Shown here in pieces: positions 19,149 to 27,237 of a DNA stretch of 64,000 nt. Under the pieces are notes generated by a model. The model did no database searches, was not told the DNA's origin, and saw only the letters and a program-made list of their open reading frames with translations. The stretch's first letter is position 1. Every line of letters starts with the position of its first letter. The position numbers and the translations under genes are program-made. Source of the stretch: an actinobacterium SCGC AAA278-O22 (GTDB taxonomy: Bacteria; Actinomycetota; Actinomycetes; Nanopelagicales; Nanopelagicaceae); NCBI GenBank assembly GCA_000372185.1, contig AQUA01000008.1, positions 1 through 64,000 on the forward strand. The letters run 5' to 3'.

Positions 19149-19920
19149 ATTCAATCGGCGTCATAAAAGCTGCACGCGTGTGTGCTCGACGCAAAGTATG
19201 TAAGACAGGCTTTGCAGTTAAGAGAATGAGTGAAGTTGTAAAAATTGCTCGAGGAATATCCCACGCCATGGATGATAAGAAATGGTAAGAAATGAAGTGG
19301 GAGAAATTTTCACCGAGAGGAGCACCAGCGCGATACGAAAGCTGGGTATCTGCGCCCAGAGTCCACGGCCAAAATTGGAGATCCATCACAATCCCAAAAA
19401 ATTCTGCCGCGATAATCCCGTAGCAAGCGAGTGCGGCAATTTCCATCTTTCCCTTTACCTTCTTCGGAATGATGGCAACACCTAGTCCTATCCAACCTGC
19501 TGCAAATGATTGATAAGCAACCCAGGGTCCCAATCCACCAGTAAGGATGGCTGAAAGAAACATTGAGATAGTTCCAAGGAGAAAGCCAAAAGATGCACCG
19601 AAAACACGAGCTGCAAGTATGAGAACAAACCACATAGGTTCGATGCCGACTGCTCCAGTTCCCATCGGCCTGAGAGCAGCAATGAGTGCTGAGAGAACGG
19701 CTAGCAATGCCACTGACTTACTGTCCAGACTCTTATTGCTCACGCTGATGAGAAGCAAAAGTACCGCGAATGGAGTTGCCAGGAGAAAGATCCATTGGGG
19801 ATGGCCTTGATTTTCAGAGATAAAGAATGGCCACAGAAATCCGATGGCGCTCACAGTGCTCGTCGCAACTAGCGCGAAAAGTGAAGCACCTTTAAATCTA
19901 ACAATGTCCGCAGTTTTCAT
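19126..19920 (-). CDS. ECF transporter S component, predicted cobalamin-specific (CbrT-like)
   Basis: Substrate-binding membrane subunit of an energy-coupling-factor transporter. The 264-aa protein has about six to seven hydrophobic helices, longer than most S components because of an extra N-terminal helix pair. It overlaps the ATPase gene by 4 bp and is the last gene of a four-gene operon (SCO2322-like, T, A, S). Specificity for cobalamin or a corrinoid precursor is inferred from the riboswitch that leads the operon, not from binding-site residues. Conserved internal stretches include LRPMGTGAVGIEPMWFVLILAARVFG. The gene converges on gcvT with an overlap of 23 bp. Confidence 0.8.
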   Translation of the reverse strand: MKTADIVRFKGASLFALVATSTVSAIGFLWPFFISENQGHPQWIFLLATPFAVLLLLISVSNKSLDSKSVALLAVLSALIAALRPMGTGAVGIEPMWFVLILAARVFGASFGFLLGTISMFLSAILTGGLGPWVAYQSFAAGWIGLGVAIIPKKVKGKMEIAALACYGIIAAEFFGIVMDLQFWPWTLGADTQLSYRAGAPLGENFSHFISYHFLSSMAWDIPRAIFTTSLILLTAKPVLHTLRRAHTRAAFMTPIEFIERVKA

Positions 19921-21521
19921 GAGCTCTCACCAAGTGCTTCAACTACATCGCTGACAGTAAGCCAAGGTTTAGGAGCCATCACCTTTGCCACTTGTGGCGC
20001 AAATGCCGGTGATGAAAGAAGTACATCCAACGTTGTGCCATCGGCAACGATGTCACCTTCTGCAAGGAAGAGAACCCGATCCGATATCTCTGCAACGAGT
20101 TCTACATCGTGAGTTGCAAGGAGGACGGGGCGGTTAAAGTGAGAGGCATATTCTTTGAGCGCCACACCAAAGATCGCTTTAGCTCGATAATCCAAGCCAC
20201 GAGTTGGTTCATCGAGTATGAGCACTTCTGGGTTTGCAGCCAGAACGATACTTAAAACGAGCGCCAATCTCTGACCTTCAGAGAGATCATTGGGATGGGC
20301 ATGAAGAGATATCGCTGGGACTATTCGATGTAAAAGTGCCGCGGTGGATCCTTCTGCCAATTGGTTATCTCTATCTGCTTGGTTGCATTCATCGTGGACA
20401 CTCGATGCAAACAGTAAATCACTTGGCTCTTGTGGCACATACCCAATGGATCTTCTTCGCACTGCTCCCGTAAGACGTATGGGATCTTGACCATTGACAG
20501 TAACTTTTCCTGAATCAGGGGAGTGGAGTCCAACAATAGAGTGAAGTAGGGTGCTCTTCCCAGCGCCATTGCGTCCCATGATGGCCACTATCTCGCCTTG
20601 ATGAAAAGTGGCACTCACATTATTAAGTGCTTTCTTATCTCCATAAGTATGTGATAGTTGATTGACGAATATCGCGGGAGATTCACGTTTTTCTAGGTTT
20701 TTCAATTCTTTGTAGTCACGGCTTCGAATCGCTTCAGTATGGCGCCTGACTTCTCGCACGCTTGTTCCGATTTCACTCAGATTGAGAGCACGTGCCAATT
20801 TCACAATGGGAGGGACCAAATCTGAGTTCTTCAAAATTTCATCGGCAGAGCCAATCGATGTTTCACCATTTCCTTCAATGTAGATGATGCGATCAACAAA
20901 TTGAATGACTCGTTCGAGTCGATGCTCGGCGAGAATTACCGTGACACTGAGATCGTGTACAAGGCGGTGCAGGATAGAGAGAACTTCTTCAGCTGCAATC
21001 GGATCTAAAGCACTTGTCGGCTCATCAAGGACAAGCACTTTCGGCTGCATTACCAGAGCTGCACCGATTGCAACCCTCTGTTGTTCACCGCCACTTAACG
21101 TTGCAATGGACCGGTTGCGGAGCGAGTTGAGACTGAGAAGGTCGAGAATTTCCTCGACTCTTTTGCGCATTACATCGGGTGCAACATTGAGCGCTTCCAT
21201 ACTGAAGGCGAGCTCTTCTTCCACAATATCTGTCACAAATCCTTGAATTGGATTCTGTCCCACAATGCCAACCAGATGCGCAAGTGCGCCTGGCTTTACA
21301 GTGCGCGTAGAGATTCCATCGACCTCAATATCTCCGGCCAAGATGCCACCTGTGTGGTGGGGGACGAGCCCATTAATCAATCGCAACAGTGACGATTTAC
21401 CAGACCCGGTCTCACCCATAATGAGGACCATCTCGCCTTCTTCGATTTGGAAGGAGAGATCTTCAAGAACTGTCTTCGTGGAATGAGGATAGATAAGTGA
21501 GACGTTGGAGAAGGTAATCAT
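19917..21521 (-). CDS. ECF transporter ATPase, two fused ABC domains
   Basis: A 534-aa cytoplasmic ATPase formed of two ABC domains in one chain. Domain 1 has Walker A GETGSGKSSLL, signature LSGGEQQRV and Walker B VLVLDEPTSALD. Domain 2 (from about residue 285) has Walker A GRNGAGKSTLL, a divergent signature LSEGQRLAL and Walker B VLILDEPTRGLD. It takes the place of the usual EcfA/EcfA' pair. It overlaps both the T gene and the S gene by 4 bp, so the subunits are coupled in translation. Confidence 0.93.
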   Translation of the reverse strand: MITFSNVSLIYPHSTKTVLEDLSFQIEEGEMVLIMGETGSGKSSLLRLINGLVPHHTGGILAGDIEVDGISTRTVKPGALAHLVGIVGQNPIQGFVTDIVEEELAFSMEALNVAPDVMRKRVEEILDLLSLNSLRNRSIATLSGGEQQRVAIGAALVMQPKVLVLDEPTSALDPIAAEEVLSILHRLVHDLSVTVILAEHRLERVIQFVDRIIYIEGNGETSIGSADEILKNSDLVPPIVKLARALNLSEIGTSVREVRRHTEAIRSRDYKELKNLEKRESPAIFVNQLSHTYGDKKALNNVSATFHQGEIVAIMGRNGAGKSTLLHSIVGLHSPDSGKVTVNGQDPIRLTGAVRRRSIGYVPQEPSDLLFASSVHDECNQADRDNQLAEGSTAALLHRIVPAISLHAHPNDLSEGQRLALVLSIVLAANPEVLILDEPTRGLDYRAKAIFGVALKEYASHFNRPVLLATHDVELVAEISDRVLFLAEGDIVADGTTLDVLLSSPAFAPQVAKVMAPKPWLTVSDVVEALGESS

Positions 21522-22261
21522 CGCGTCACCATCACAAGTGAGAGCGCAAGAGCGAAAAAGACAATCGTGTTATCACGCATCAACCATGGTTGAGGCCTAT
21601 ACCGCGAACGCTTACGGCTGATTCCATATCCACGAGCATCCATCGCTGCAGCTAATTGAAGCGAACGCGAGAGAGATTCTTCGAGGAGAGGGATTGCAAT
21701 CGAACGTAATCCAGCGTTTTCAATGCCACGCAATTTCTGTGCGGTGCGAATACGACGAGCGCTCGTTGCTAGTTGCGGGAATAACGATGTGGCAATTACT
21801 AAAGTGACCCCAATTTCATACATGAATGAAGGTGTTACTCGCAACAATTTGTGTGGACTTGTCAGTGATGTTGCAGCTCCAAAGAGTGCAATCATTGTTG
21901 CGATGATGACACCTTCATGAAGAGAAGAAGTGAGTCGCTCTAATGTGACTGCACCTCCTACTCGGATTCCAGGCATCCATGAGGGCAAGTCCAAGAGTGG
22001 AATCCGGAATAGAACTGTGCCTGGAATGGGTACACCAATGAGAATCCCAACGATGGTACGGATTGCCATGATGGTGGCACCGATACGAAGTGAGAGCGAG
22101 AAACTTCTGTTCCAAGGAGATCCATCACGGCGAATGTAGACGAGAATTGCCACCGCACCCACGATTGCAAGTGCAACCAAGGCGTTATCGAGTGCAACTA
22201 CTCCTATGGCTAGGAGAATTGCACTTACCCACAATGTGAGTGGGTGCAGTGACTTCTTCAT
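21518..22261 (-). CDS. ECF transporter transmembrane T component (CbiQ/EcfT family)
   Basis: A 247-aa protein with five or so hydrophobic helices and a coupling helix carrying the A-x-R-G motif in AAAMDARGYG, which docks on the ATPase. A second Ala-Arg-Gly-like motif lies before it (RTAQKLRGIEN). It begins 10 nt after the SCO2322-like stop. The family scaffold links the ATPase to the S component in the inner membrane. Confidence 0.9.
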   Translation of the reverse strand: MKKSLHPLTLWVSAILLAIGVVALDNALVALAIVGAVAILVYIRRDGSPWNRSFSLSLRIGATIMAIRTIVGILIGVPIPGTVLFRIPLLDLPSWMPGIRVGGAVTLERLTSSLHEGVIIATMIALFGAATSLTSPHKLLRVTPSFMYEIGVTLVIATSLFPQLATSARRIRTAQKLRGIENAGLRSIAIPLLEESLSRSLQLAAAMDARGYGISRKRSRYRPQPWLMRDNTIVFFALALSLVMVTR

Positions 22262-22271
22262 CTGATGAGTG

Positions 22272-22808
22272 TTATTTCTTGAGAAGTGCTGCCGGAGTCT
22301 CGATTTCTACTCCACATTCCTTCTTGGGGAATCCATTGAATCCACAGATGAGACCTGAACTTGCAGAGCGCACCTTTACAACTTGAGCAAGCACATCAAT
22401 TCCTTGTGAACTTTTCGCAGTTGTAACGCAGCGAACAATCGACTTTGGGACTTTCTCACCTTTGGGTGCATAAGCAGGATTGCCGAATTCAACTACGAGA
22501 GCGATTCGCTTGGTATCTGGATCAGCCTTAGTCTTGCCGCAGATTGCGTTAAATGAAGGCTTGGTCTTTGGTGGATTTGATGGAACATCATCGCTACTAA
22601 ATACAAAAGACCATCCTTCGACAGCGCCATCTTCGATATCGACTGTAGGACCTGTCATCGCAGCTTTCCATGTTGATGCACCTGGTGCAGTTTGGAAATA
22701 TCCCCAGTAGCGCCATCCTTTAGTTGCGGCATGCGATGTTGGCGCTGTGAAGATTTGGGATGTGATCAGAAGAAGCGCTAGCGCTAACTTGGAAGTTGTT
22801 GTCTTCAA
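22272..22808 (-). CDS. SCO2322-family secreted protein linked to B12 ECF transport
   Basis: The start is a TTG at 22806-22808 with AGGAG eight bases upstream; the longer version lacks this. The 178-aa product has a signal peptide (LALALLLITSQIFTAPTSHAA). The mature part has the family pattern: KGWRYWGYFQTAPG, a central FNAICGKTKADPDTKRIALVVEFG and a cysteine-bearing C-terminus CGFNGFPKKECG, probably two disulfides. The protein is exported and probably extracytoplasmic; its role is unknown. It leads the ECF operon under the cobalamin riboswitch, so a job in capture or delivery of corrinoids is a reasonable inference. The C-terminus has no cell-wall anchor. Confidence 0.8.
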   Translation of the reverse strand: MKTTTSKLALALLLITSQIFTAPTSHAATKGWRYWGYFQTAPGASTWKAAMTGPTVDIEDGAVEGWSFVFSSDDVPSNPPKTKPSFNAICGKTKADPDTKRIALVVEFGNPAYAPKGEKVPKSIVRCVTTAKSSQGIDVLAQVVKVRSASSGLICGFNGFPKKECGVEIETPAALLKK

Positions 22809-22811
22809 AGT

Positions 22812-22838
22812 GTGAACTCCTAAAAAGAAGAGTCTCAC
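22812..22838 (-). promoter_or_regulatory. Hairpin covering the Shine-Dalgarno of the B12-ECF operon
   Basis: On the minus strand 22830-22838 can pair with 22812-22819 (GTGA-ACTC arms with one bulged G). The second arm contains part of the AGGAG ribosome site at 22817-22821. It would serve as a translational switch for the upstream riboswitch. Confidence 0.45.
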
Positions 22839-22857
22839 AGGGGTAGCTCGCGAGCGG

Positions 22858-22916
22858 TCGGCCGAAAGCGGCCAAATACCTTTGGACTACACCCCGCAAA
22901 CCTCGGCGGGTGTTGG
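22858..22916 (-). promoter_or_regulatory. Expression-platform hairpins downstream of the cobalamin aptamer
   Basis: Two GC-rich inverted repeats lie between aptamer and gene: one with arms ACACCCGC and GCGGGGTGT at about 22891-22916, and one of GGCCG/CGGCC type at about 22858-22873. Neither is followed by a U-run, so control is more likely translational than by termination. Confidence 0.4.
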
Positions 22917-22924
22917 TCAAAAAC

Positions 22925-23070
22925 AAATATCCAGGTAGGTAATCCGACTTGAACAGTTCAGGTTCACACTGTCTTACGGTTGCGGGTCAGCGTCGGATTC
23001 GCACCGAACTTCCCCTACTGGGATATCTATGAAGTTGTGGTCGAACCAAACCATAGCCAGATGCTGTTGG
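22925..23070 (-). ncRNA. Cobalamin riboswitch
   Basis: Read on the minus strand the segment has the conserved core in order: GGGGAAGTTCGGTGCGAATCC (GGGAA-n3-GGTG-n-AATCC), then GACGCTGACCCGCAACCGTAA (CCCGCnACnGTnA, the B12 box region), a variable arm, and AGTCGGATTACCTACC (AGTC-GAxxACC). Ends are approximate. The aptamer is about 120-260 nt upstream of the TTG of the SCO2322-like gene and points toward it. It would reduce expression of the ECF operon when adenosylcobalamin is plentiful. It also shares the spacer with the divergent aldo/keto reductase gene. Confidence 0.9.
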
Positions 23071-23089
23071 CAACTCACCACGCGCACTC

Positions 23090-23095
23090 TATGGT
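23090..23095 (+). promoter_or_regulatory. -10 element TATGGT, leaderless start of the aldo/keto reductase
   Basis: TATGGT, a 6-nt spacer and then the ATG at 23102, no Shine-Dalgarno. Confidence 0.5.
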
Positions 23096-23101
23096 GGCGC
23101 T

Positions 23102-24103
23102 ATGGAATATAGACGCCTTGGCAGCACGGGAATGTATGTCTCAGAAATTGCTTATGGAAATTGGATCACCCACGGTTCACAAGTAGAGACCGAGGCTGCA
23201 GTTAAATGTGTGCGTGAAGCGCTCAATCAAGGGATTACGACTTTTGACACGGCTGATGTGTATGCCGGCACAAAGGCCGAAGTTGTCTTAGCAAAAGCGC
23301 TCAAAGGCGTTCGCCGCGAATCCTACGAACTATTCACCAAGGTGTATTGGCCGACAGGACCAGGCAAAAATGATCGAGGTCTTTCACGCAAACACATCAT
23401 GGAGTCTTGCCATGCATCCTTAAAGCGCTTGAAAACAGATCACATTGATCTCTATCAGGCACATCGATTTGACTTCGAAACTCCGCTTGAAGAAACTCTC
23501 AGCGCCTTTGATGATCTGATTCGTCAAGGCAAGGTCAGTTACATTGGATTCTCTGAGTGGAATGCAAAACAGATATCTGATGCACTTAAAATTCAAGATG
23601 CTCGTGGTTACAATCGATTTGTTTCAAGCCAACCTCAATATTCCGCGTTGTGGCGAGTGATCGAAGCCGAAGTTGTTCCACTGTCACAGAAGGAAGGCAT
23701 TGGCCAGATTGTCTGGTCTCCGATGGCTCAAGGAGTACTCACCGGAAAGTATCTTCCAGGAAAGAAGGCTCCAGCTGGATCACGCGCAACGGATAAGAAG
23801 AGCGGCGCAGATTTCATTTCGCGCTGGATGAGTGAAGAGGTTTTGACCGCTGTGCAGAAGCTCAAACCCATTGCTGAAGGTCTCGATATTTCGATGTCTC
23901 AACTTGCTCTCGCGTGGGTACTGCAAAACCCCAATGTTTCTTCGGCAATTATGGGAGCTACCAAGCCTTCTCAAGTGAAGGAGAATGTGAAAGCAGCAGG
24001 AATTAAGCTCTCTGCAGATGTCATGAAGGCGATCGATAGCGCGCTCGGCACTCTTCCCGAACGAGATCCGAAGAAGAACGAAAGTCCTAATCCGCGCGCT
24101 TAA
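23102..24103 (+). CDS. Aldo/keto reductase, Kv-beta-like group
   Basis: A 333-aa NADPH-dependent reductase of the AKR (TIM-barrel) superfamily. MEYRRLGSTGMYVSEIAYG is the typical N-terminus; FDTADVYAGTKAEVVLAKAL carries the catalytic aspartate and tyrosine, and YIGFSEWNAKQI is a core barrel strand. The closest group by sequence style is the voltage-gated potassium channel beta-subunit-like reductases of bacteria. Carbonyl substrate unknown. The gene converges on DUF3043 with an 10-bp gap and is divergent from the B12 riboswitch. Confidence 0.9.
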   Translation: MEYRRLGSTGMYVSEIAYGNWITHGSQVETEAAVKCVREALNQGITTFDTADVYAGTKAEVVLAKALKGVRRESYELFTKVYWPTGPGKNDRGLSRKHIMESCHASLKRLKTDHIDLYQAHRFDFETPLEETLSAFDDLIRQGKVSYIGFSEWNAKQISDALKIQDARGYNRFVSSQPQYSALWRVIEAEVVPLSQKEGIGQIVWSPMAQGVLTGKYLPGKKAPAGSRATDKKSGADFISRWMSEEVLTAVQKLKPIAEGLDISMSQLALAWVLQNPNVSSAIMGATKPSQVKENVKAAGIKLSADVMKAIDSALGTLPERDPKKNESPNPRA

Positions 24104-24113
24104 GCCACGAGAG

Positions 24114-24644
24114 TTAGAAAGAATCTCCGACTTTAATCTGTGGCTTAGGTGAACGCATTCTGCGCATCTGAGTCGAGCGTAGCCATCCATACATCCCGAT
24201 ACCTTTGAGATCGGTGCCAGGGAATTTAGCGCTGACAGCGCTCTTCAACTTGCGACTCAAGAAGAAGCCATCGACAACTGAGATTAAGAGCACGCTATAC
24301 ATAATAAAGATGCTTCCAATTTGAAATATTGGTGAAGGAATCAAGGTAAGGAAGAGAACGACAAAGATGATGGGCAAGAAGTATTCGCCAATGGATTTGC
24401 GAGCATCGACGTAATTACGAACATATCTTTTCACTGGACCTTTATCGCGGGCAGGTAAGGCGTTTTCGTCACCACGCATATAGGCGGCGCGAGCTGCAAT
24501 GCGTGCGGCGCGAGCAGCATCCTTGGCGCGCTTCTTCTCTTCCTTCGTTGAAGCTGGCGCTAGTGAGGACACTTTGCGAGCAGCGATCGCTTCTTTACGT
24601 TTAGGAGTCGGGCGACCCTTCTTATTGGCAGCTGATTCAGTCAT
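24114..24644 (-). CDS. DUF3043 family membrane protein
   Basis: A 176-aa actinobacterial protein. The first 90 residues are charged and Lys/Arg/Ala-rich (PTPKRKEAIAARK at about residue 12, then KKRAKDAARAARIAARAAYM), followed by DKGPVKRYVRNYVDARKSIGE and two closely spaced membrane helices (YFLPIIFVVLFLTLIPSP, IGSIFIMYSVLLISVVDG). This matches DUF3043, a family of unknown function. The start has a leaderless -10 seven bases upstream. It is divergent from the neighbour strand only through nadA, which ends 8 bases before it. Confidence 0.88.
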   Translation of the reverse strand: MTESAANKKGRPTPKRKEAIAARKVSSLAPASTKEEKKRAKDAARAARIAARAAYMRGDENALPARDKGPVKRYVRNYVDARKSIGEYFLPIIFVVLFLTLIPSPIFQIGSIFIMYSVLLISVVDGFFLSRKLKSAVSAKFPGTDLKGIGMYGWLRSTQMRRMRSPKPQIKVGDSF

Positions 24645-24651
24645 AGCGGTA

Positions 24652-24657
24652 ACTATA
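24652..24657 (-). promoter_or_regulatory. -10 element TATAGT, leaderless start of DUF3043
   Basis: On the minus strand TATAGT, 7 nt, then ATG at 24644. It sits inside the last codons of nadA. Confidence 0.5.
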
Positions 24658-25798
24658 GAGCGAGCATCTGGTCGAGAGCCAACTTGGAGAATCGCGCAAC
24701 CTTTTCATCAACCTTAATTTCATTGACGATATGCCCGGCAACGATTGATTCCATCGCCCAGACTAGGTGAGGCAGGTCTATACGATTCATCGTGGAGCAG
24801 TAGCAGACTGTCTTATCGAGAAAGACAATCTCTTTATCTGGGTTATTCTGAGCTAAGCGAGAGACGAGATTGAGTTCTGTTCCGATGGCCCATTTACTTC
24901 CGGCCGGTGATGCAGTGACAGTCTGGATAATTTTTTCGGTACTTCCCACCACATCAGAATCGACTACGACCTCATGTTGGCATTCAGGGTGAACAATGAC
25001 TTGAACGCCAGGAATTCGAGTGCGCACCTCTGCAATGGATTCACGCGTAAAACGGCCATGAACTGAGCAATGCCCGCGCCACAGAATTACCTTGGCTTTG
25101 TGAATTTGATCTTCGGTAAGACCACCCATAGGTTTCCATGGATTCCACAAGACGCAATCCTCAAGAGAGAGACCAAGAGATAACACCGCGGTGTTACGTC
25201 CTAAATGTTGATCAGGTAGGAAGAGAACTTTCTCTGCCTTTGCAAATGCCCATTCGAGGGTTTTCTGGGCATTTGATGATGTGCAGATAGTTCCACCATG
25301 TTCGCCAGTAAAACTCTTGATGGCAGCAGAGGAATTCATGTATGTGACCGGGACTGTTCGGGAGGCAACACCAAGTTTTTCAAGTTCTTGCCAACATTGA
25401 TTTACTTGATTCGCAGTTGCCATATCTGCCATAGAGCATCCTGCAGCGAGATCCGGAAGTATGACTCGTTGCCGAGATGAAGTGAGTATGTCTGCGCTCT
25501 CTGCCATGAAATGAACTCCGCAGAAGAAGATAAATTCAGCCGAACTTTGTGCAGCTGCCGCCTGCGCCAACTTAAATGAATCACCAGTGATATCGGCGAA
25601 TTGAATGACCTCATCGCGTTGATAGTGATGACCCAAAATCAAGGCACGGCTACCGAGCGCCGCTTTCGCCGCGATTGCTCGTTCAACGAGGTGTGGGTCA
25701 CTTGCAGGAGGAAGTTCACCGGTGCATGAGACGCCGCGCTCTGAAGCAAGATCTGAGCCTTGGCCCAGAAGGAGAAGCTCGCTCAGGTTGATGGACAT
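24653..25798 (-). CDS. nadA: Quinolinate synthase A
   Basis: [4Fe-4S] enzyme that condenses iminoaspartate with dihydroxyacetone phosphate to give quinolinate for NAD synthesis. From the ATG at 25798 the protein is 381 aa. Conserved parts include ALILGHHYQRDEVIQFADITGDS, FFCGVHFMAESADIL, YMNSSAAIKSF, TSSNAQKTLEWA, FLPDQHLGRNTA, VHPECQHEVV and the C-terminal cysteine segment VCYCSTMNRI. nadB and nadC are not adjacent. A GTG at 25858 would add 20 residues but would run into the erpA promoter, so the shorter start is preferred. Confidence 0.94.
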   Translation of the reverse strand: MSINLSELLLLGQGSDLASERGVSCTGELPPASDPHLVERAIAAKAALGSRALILGHHYQRDEVIQFADITGDSFKLAQAAAAQSSAEFIFFCGVHFMAESADILTSSRQRVILPDLAAGCSMADMATANQVNQCWQELEKLGVASRTVPVTYMNSSAAIKSFTGEHGGTICTSSNAQKTLEWAFAKAEKVLFLPDQHLGRNTAVLSLGLSLEDCVLWNPWKPMGGLTEDQIHKAKVILWRGHCSVHGRFTRESIAEVRTRIPGVQVIVHPECQHEVVVDSDVVGSTEKIIQTVTASPAGSKWAIGTELNLVSRLAQNNPDKEIVFLDKTVCYCSTMNRIDLPHLVWAMESIVAGHIVNEIKVDEKVARFSKLALDQMLAL

Positions 25799-25845
25799 AT
25801 ACGTATTGTTGTGCGTTTGGGTTAGCCAGAGCAACCCGACGCAGG

Positions 25846-25851
25846 TATTCT
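25846..25851 (+). promoter_or_regulatory. -10 element TATTCT, leaderless start of erpA
   Basis: TATTCT, 7 nt, then ATG at 25859, no Shine-Dalgarno. Confidence 0.55.
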
Positions 25852-25858
25852 TGCCCAC

Positions 25859-26221
25859 ATGACTACTGAAACAACATCAACTCCCGTAGAGATCACAACC
25901 GGTATCACTCTTACCGATGTTGCAGCTGCAAAGGTTGCCGCTCTTCTTGCTCAAGAAGGTCGCGATGACCTCTACCTCCGCGTTGCTGTTCAGCCAGGCG
26001 GCTGCTCTGGTCTTCGCTACCAGCTCTACTTCGATGATCGCAATCAAGATGGCGATGTCACACGCGAATTCGGGTCGGTAAAAGTTGTAGTGGACAAGAT
26101 GAGCGATCCATATCTCATGGGTGCTTCTATCGATTTCGTAGACACAATTGAGAAGCAGGGCTTCACTATTGATAATCCAAATGCACAGGGATCTTGTGCA
26201 TGCGGCGATTCATTTAACTAA
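25859..26221 (+). CDS. erpA: Iron-sulfur cluster insertion protein, A-type (ErpA/IscA)
   Basis: A 120-aa A-type carrier that delivers Fe-S clusters to apo-enzymes. The three ligand cysteines are in GGCSGLRYQL and at the end GSCACGDSF, the standard C-x(n)-C-G-C arrangement. The first 20 residues are a non-conserved Thr-rich tail. It is divergent from nadA, itself a [4Fe-4S] enzyme, and upstream of a PfkB kinase; this pairing is common in actinobacteria. Confidence 0.94.
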   Translation: MTTETTSTPVEITTGITLTDVAAAKVAALLAQEGRDDLYLRVAVQPGGCSGLRYQLYFDDRNQDGDVTREFGSVKVVVDKMSDPYLMGASIDFVDTIEKQGFTIDNPNAQGSCACGDSFN

Positions 26222-26248
26222 TCAGCGTTAATTCCTCGCTGCTGTAGT

Positions 26249-26254
26249 TAGATT
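26249..26254 (+). promoter_or_regulatory. -10 element TAGATT, leaderless start of the PfkB kinase
   Basis: TAGATT, 5 nt, then ATG at 26260. Confidence 0.45.
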
Positions 26255-26259
26255 CCAAT

Positions 26260-27237
26260 ATGAAAATTGGCGTAGCGGGTTCTGTTGGTCTCGACCACTT
26301 GATGACTTTTCCAGGAAAGTTCACTGACTCTCTCGTTGCTGGCTCTCTTGAAAAGGTATCGCTCTCATTCCTCGTCGATGGGCTAGATGTACGGCGTGGG
26401 GGATGCGCTGCAAATATTGCCTTTGGCCTTGGAGTTCTTGGCCTCAACCCCATTCTGATTGCGGCTGTAGGTAAGGATTTCGCAGATTACGATGCATGGC
26501 TTACTCGCCACGGAGTTGATACATCTCATGCATTGGTTTCAACATCCCAGCACACCGCGCATTTCACGGTAACAACAGATACGGAACTCAATCAGATTGC
26601 CTCATTCTTTCCCGGAGCGATGTCAGAGGCACGCAACATTGAACTCAAGCCAATCATGGACAAGGTTGGCAAACTCGATTTACTGGTGATTTCACCAGAT
26701 GATCCTGAAGCTATGTTGCGCCATACAGAAGTAGCTCTTTCCATGGGAGTTGCAGTAGCAGCCGATCCTTCTCAGCAGATGGCGCGCATGAGCGGTGAAG
26801 AAATTAAGAAGTTAATCTCCGGCGCAACCTACCTATTTATGAATGAGTACGAGTTAGCGCTGGCAATTCAGAAGACTGGCTGGAGCGATCACGAAATTCT
26901 TCAACGGGTGAAATATCGCATCGTCACTTTAGGTGCTGAGGGAGCTCGCATCGAGAGTATTGATGGAACATTTATTAAGGTGGGATGCGCTAAAGAGAAG
27001 GCAAAGGTAGATCCAACTGGAGTCGGTGACTCATTCCGTTCTGGATTTGTCGCAGGACTTGCCTGGGGCTTATCTCACGAGCGTTGTGCTCAGCTTGGCT
27101 CCATGATTGCTACCTACGTTATCGAAACAACGGGCACACAGGAATATCGCTTTACCAAAGATGAATTTGTAACTCGTTTCAGCGAAGCTTATGGATCTGA
27201 AGCAGCAGCAGAAATCGCTGCTCATCTTTCAGCGTAA
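26260..27237 (+). CDS. PfkB-family carbohydrate/nucleoside kinase
   Basis: A 325-aa ribokinase-fold kinase. RRGGCAANIAFGLGVLG near residue 47 is the substrate-side glycine motif and DPTGVGDSFRSGFVAGLAWG near residue 250 is the PfkB signature 2 with the catalytic aspartate and anion hole. In actinobacteria this gene beside erpA is often annotated as an adenosine kinase or a sugar kinase; the substrate is unproven here. It converges on the NifS-fold gene with a 9-bp overlap. Confidence 0.88.
   Translation: MKIGVAGSVGLDHLMTFPGKFTDSLVAGSLEKVSLSFLVDGLDVRRGGCAANIAFGLGVLGLNPILIAAVGKDFADYDAWLTRHGVDTSHALVSTSQHTAHFTVTTDTELNQIASFFPGAMSEARNIELKPIMDKVGKLDLLVISPDDPEAMLRHTEVALSMGVAVAADPSQQMARMSGEEIKKLISGATYLFMNEYELALAIQKTGWSDHEILQRVKYRIVTLGAEGARIESIDGTFIKVGCAKEKAKVDPTGVGDSFRSGFVAGLAWGLSHERCAQLGSMIATYVIETTGTQEYRFTKDEFVTRFSEAYGSEAAAEIAAHLSA

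Noticed and set aside
22980-23186. Plus-strand ORF across the cobalamin riboswitch
   Set aside because: It lies antisense to the aptamer and has no protein-like features; the conserved RNA motifs explain the sequence.
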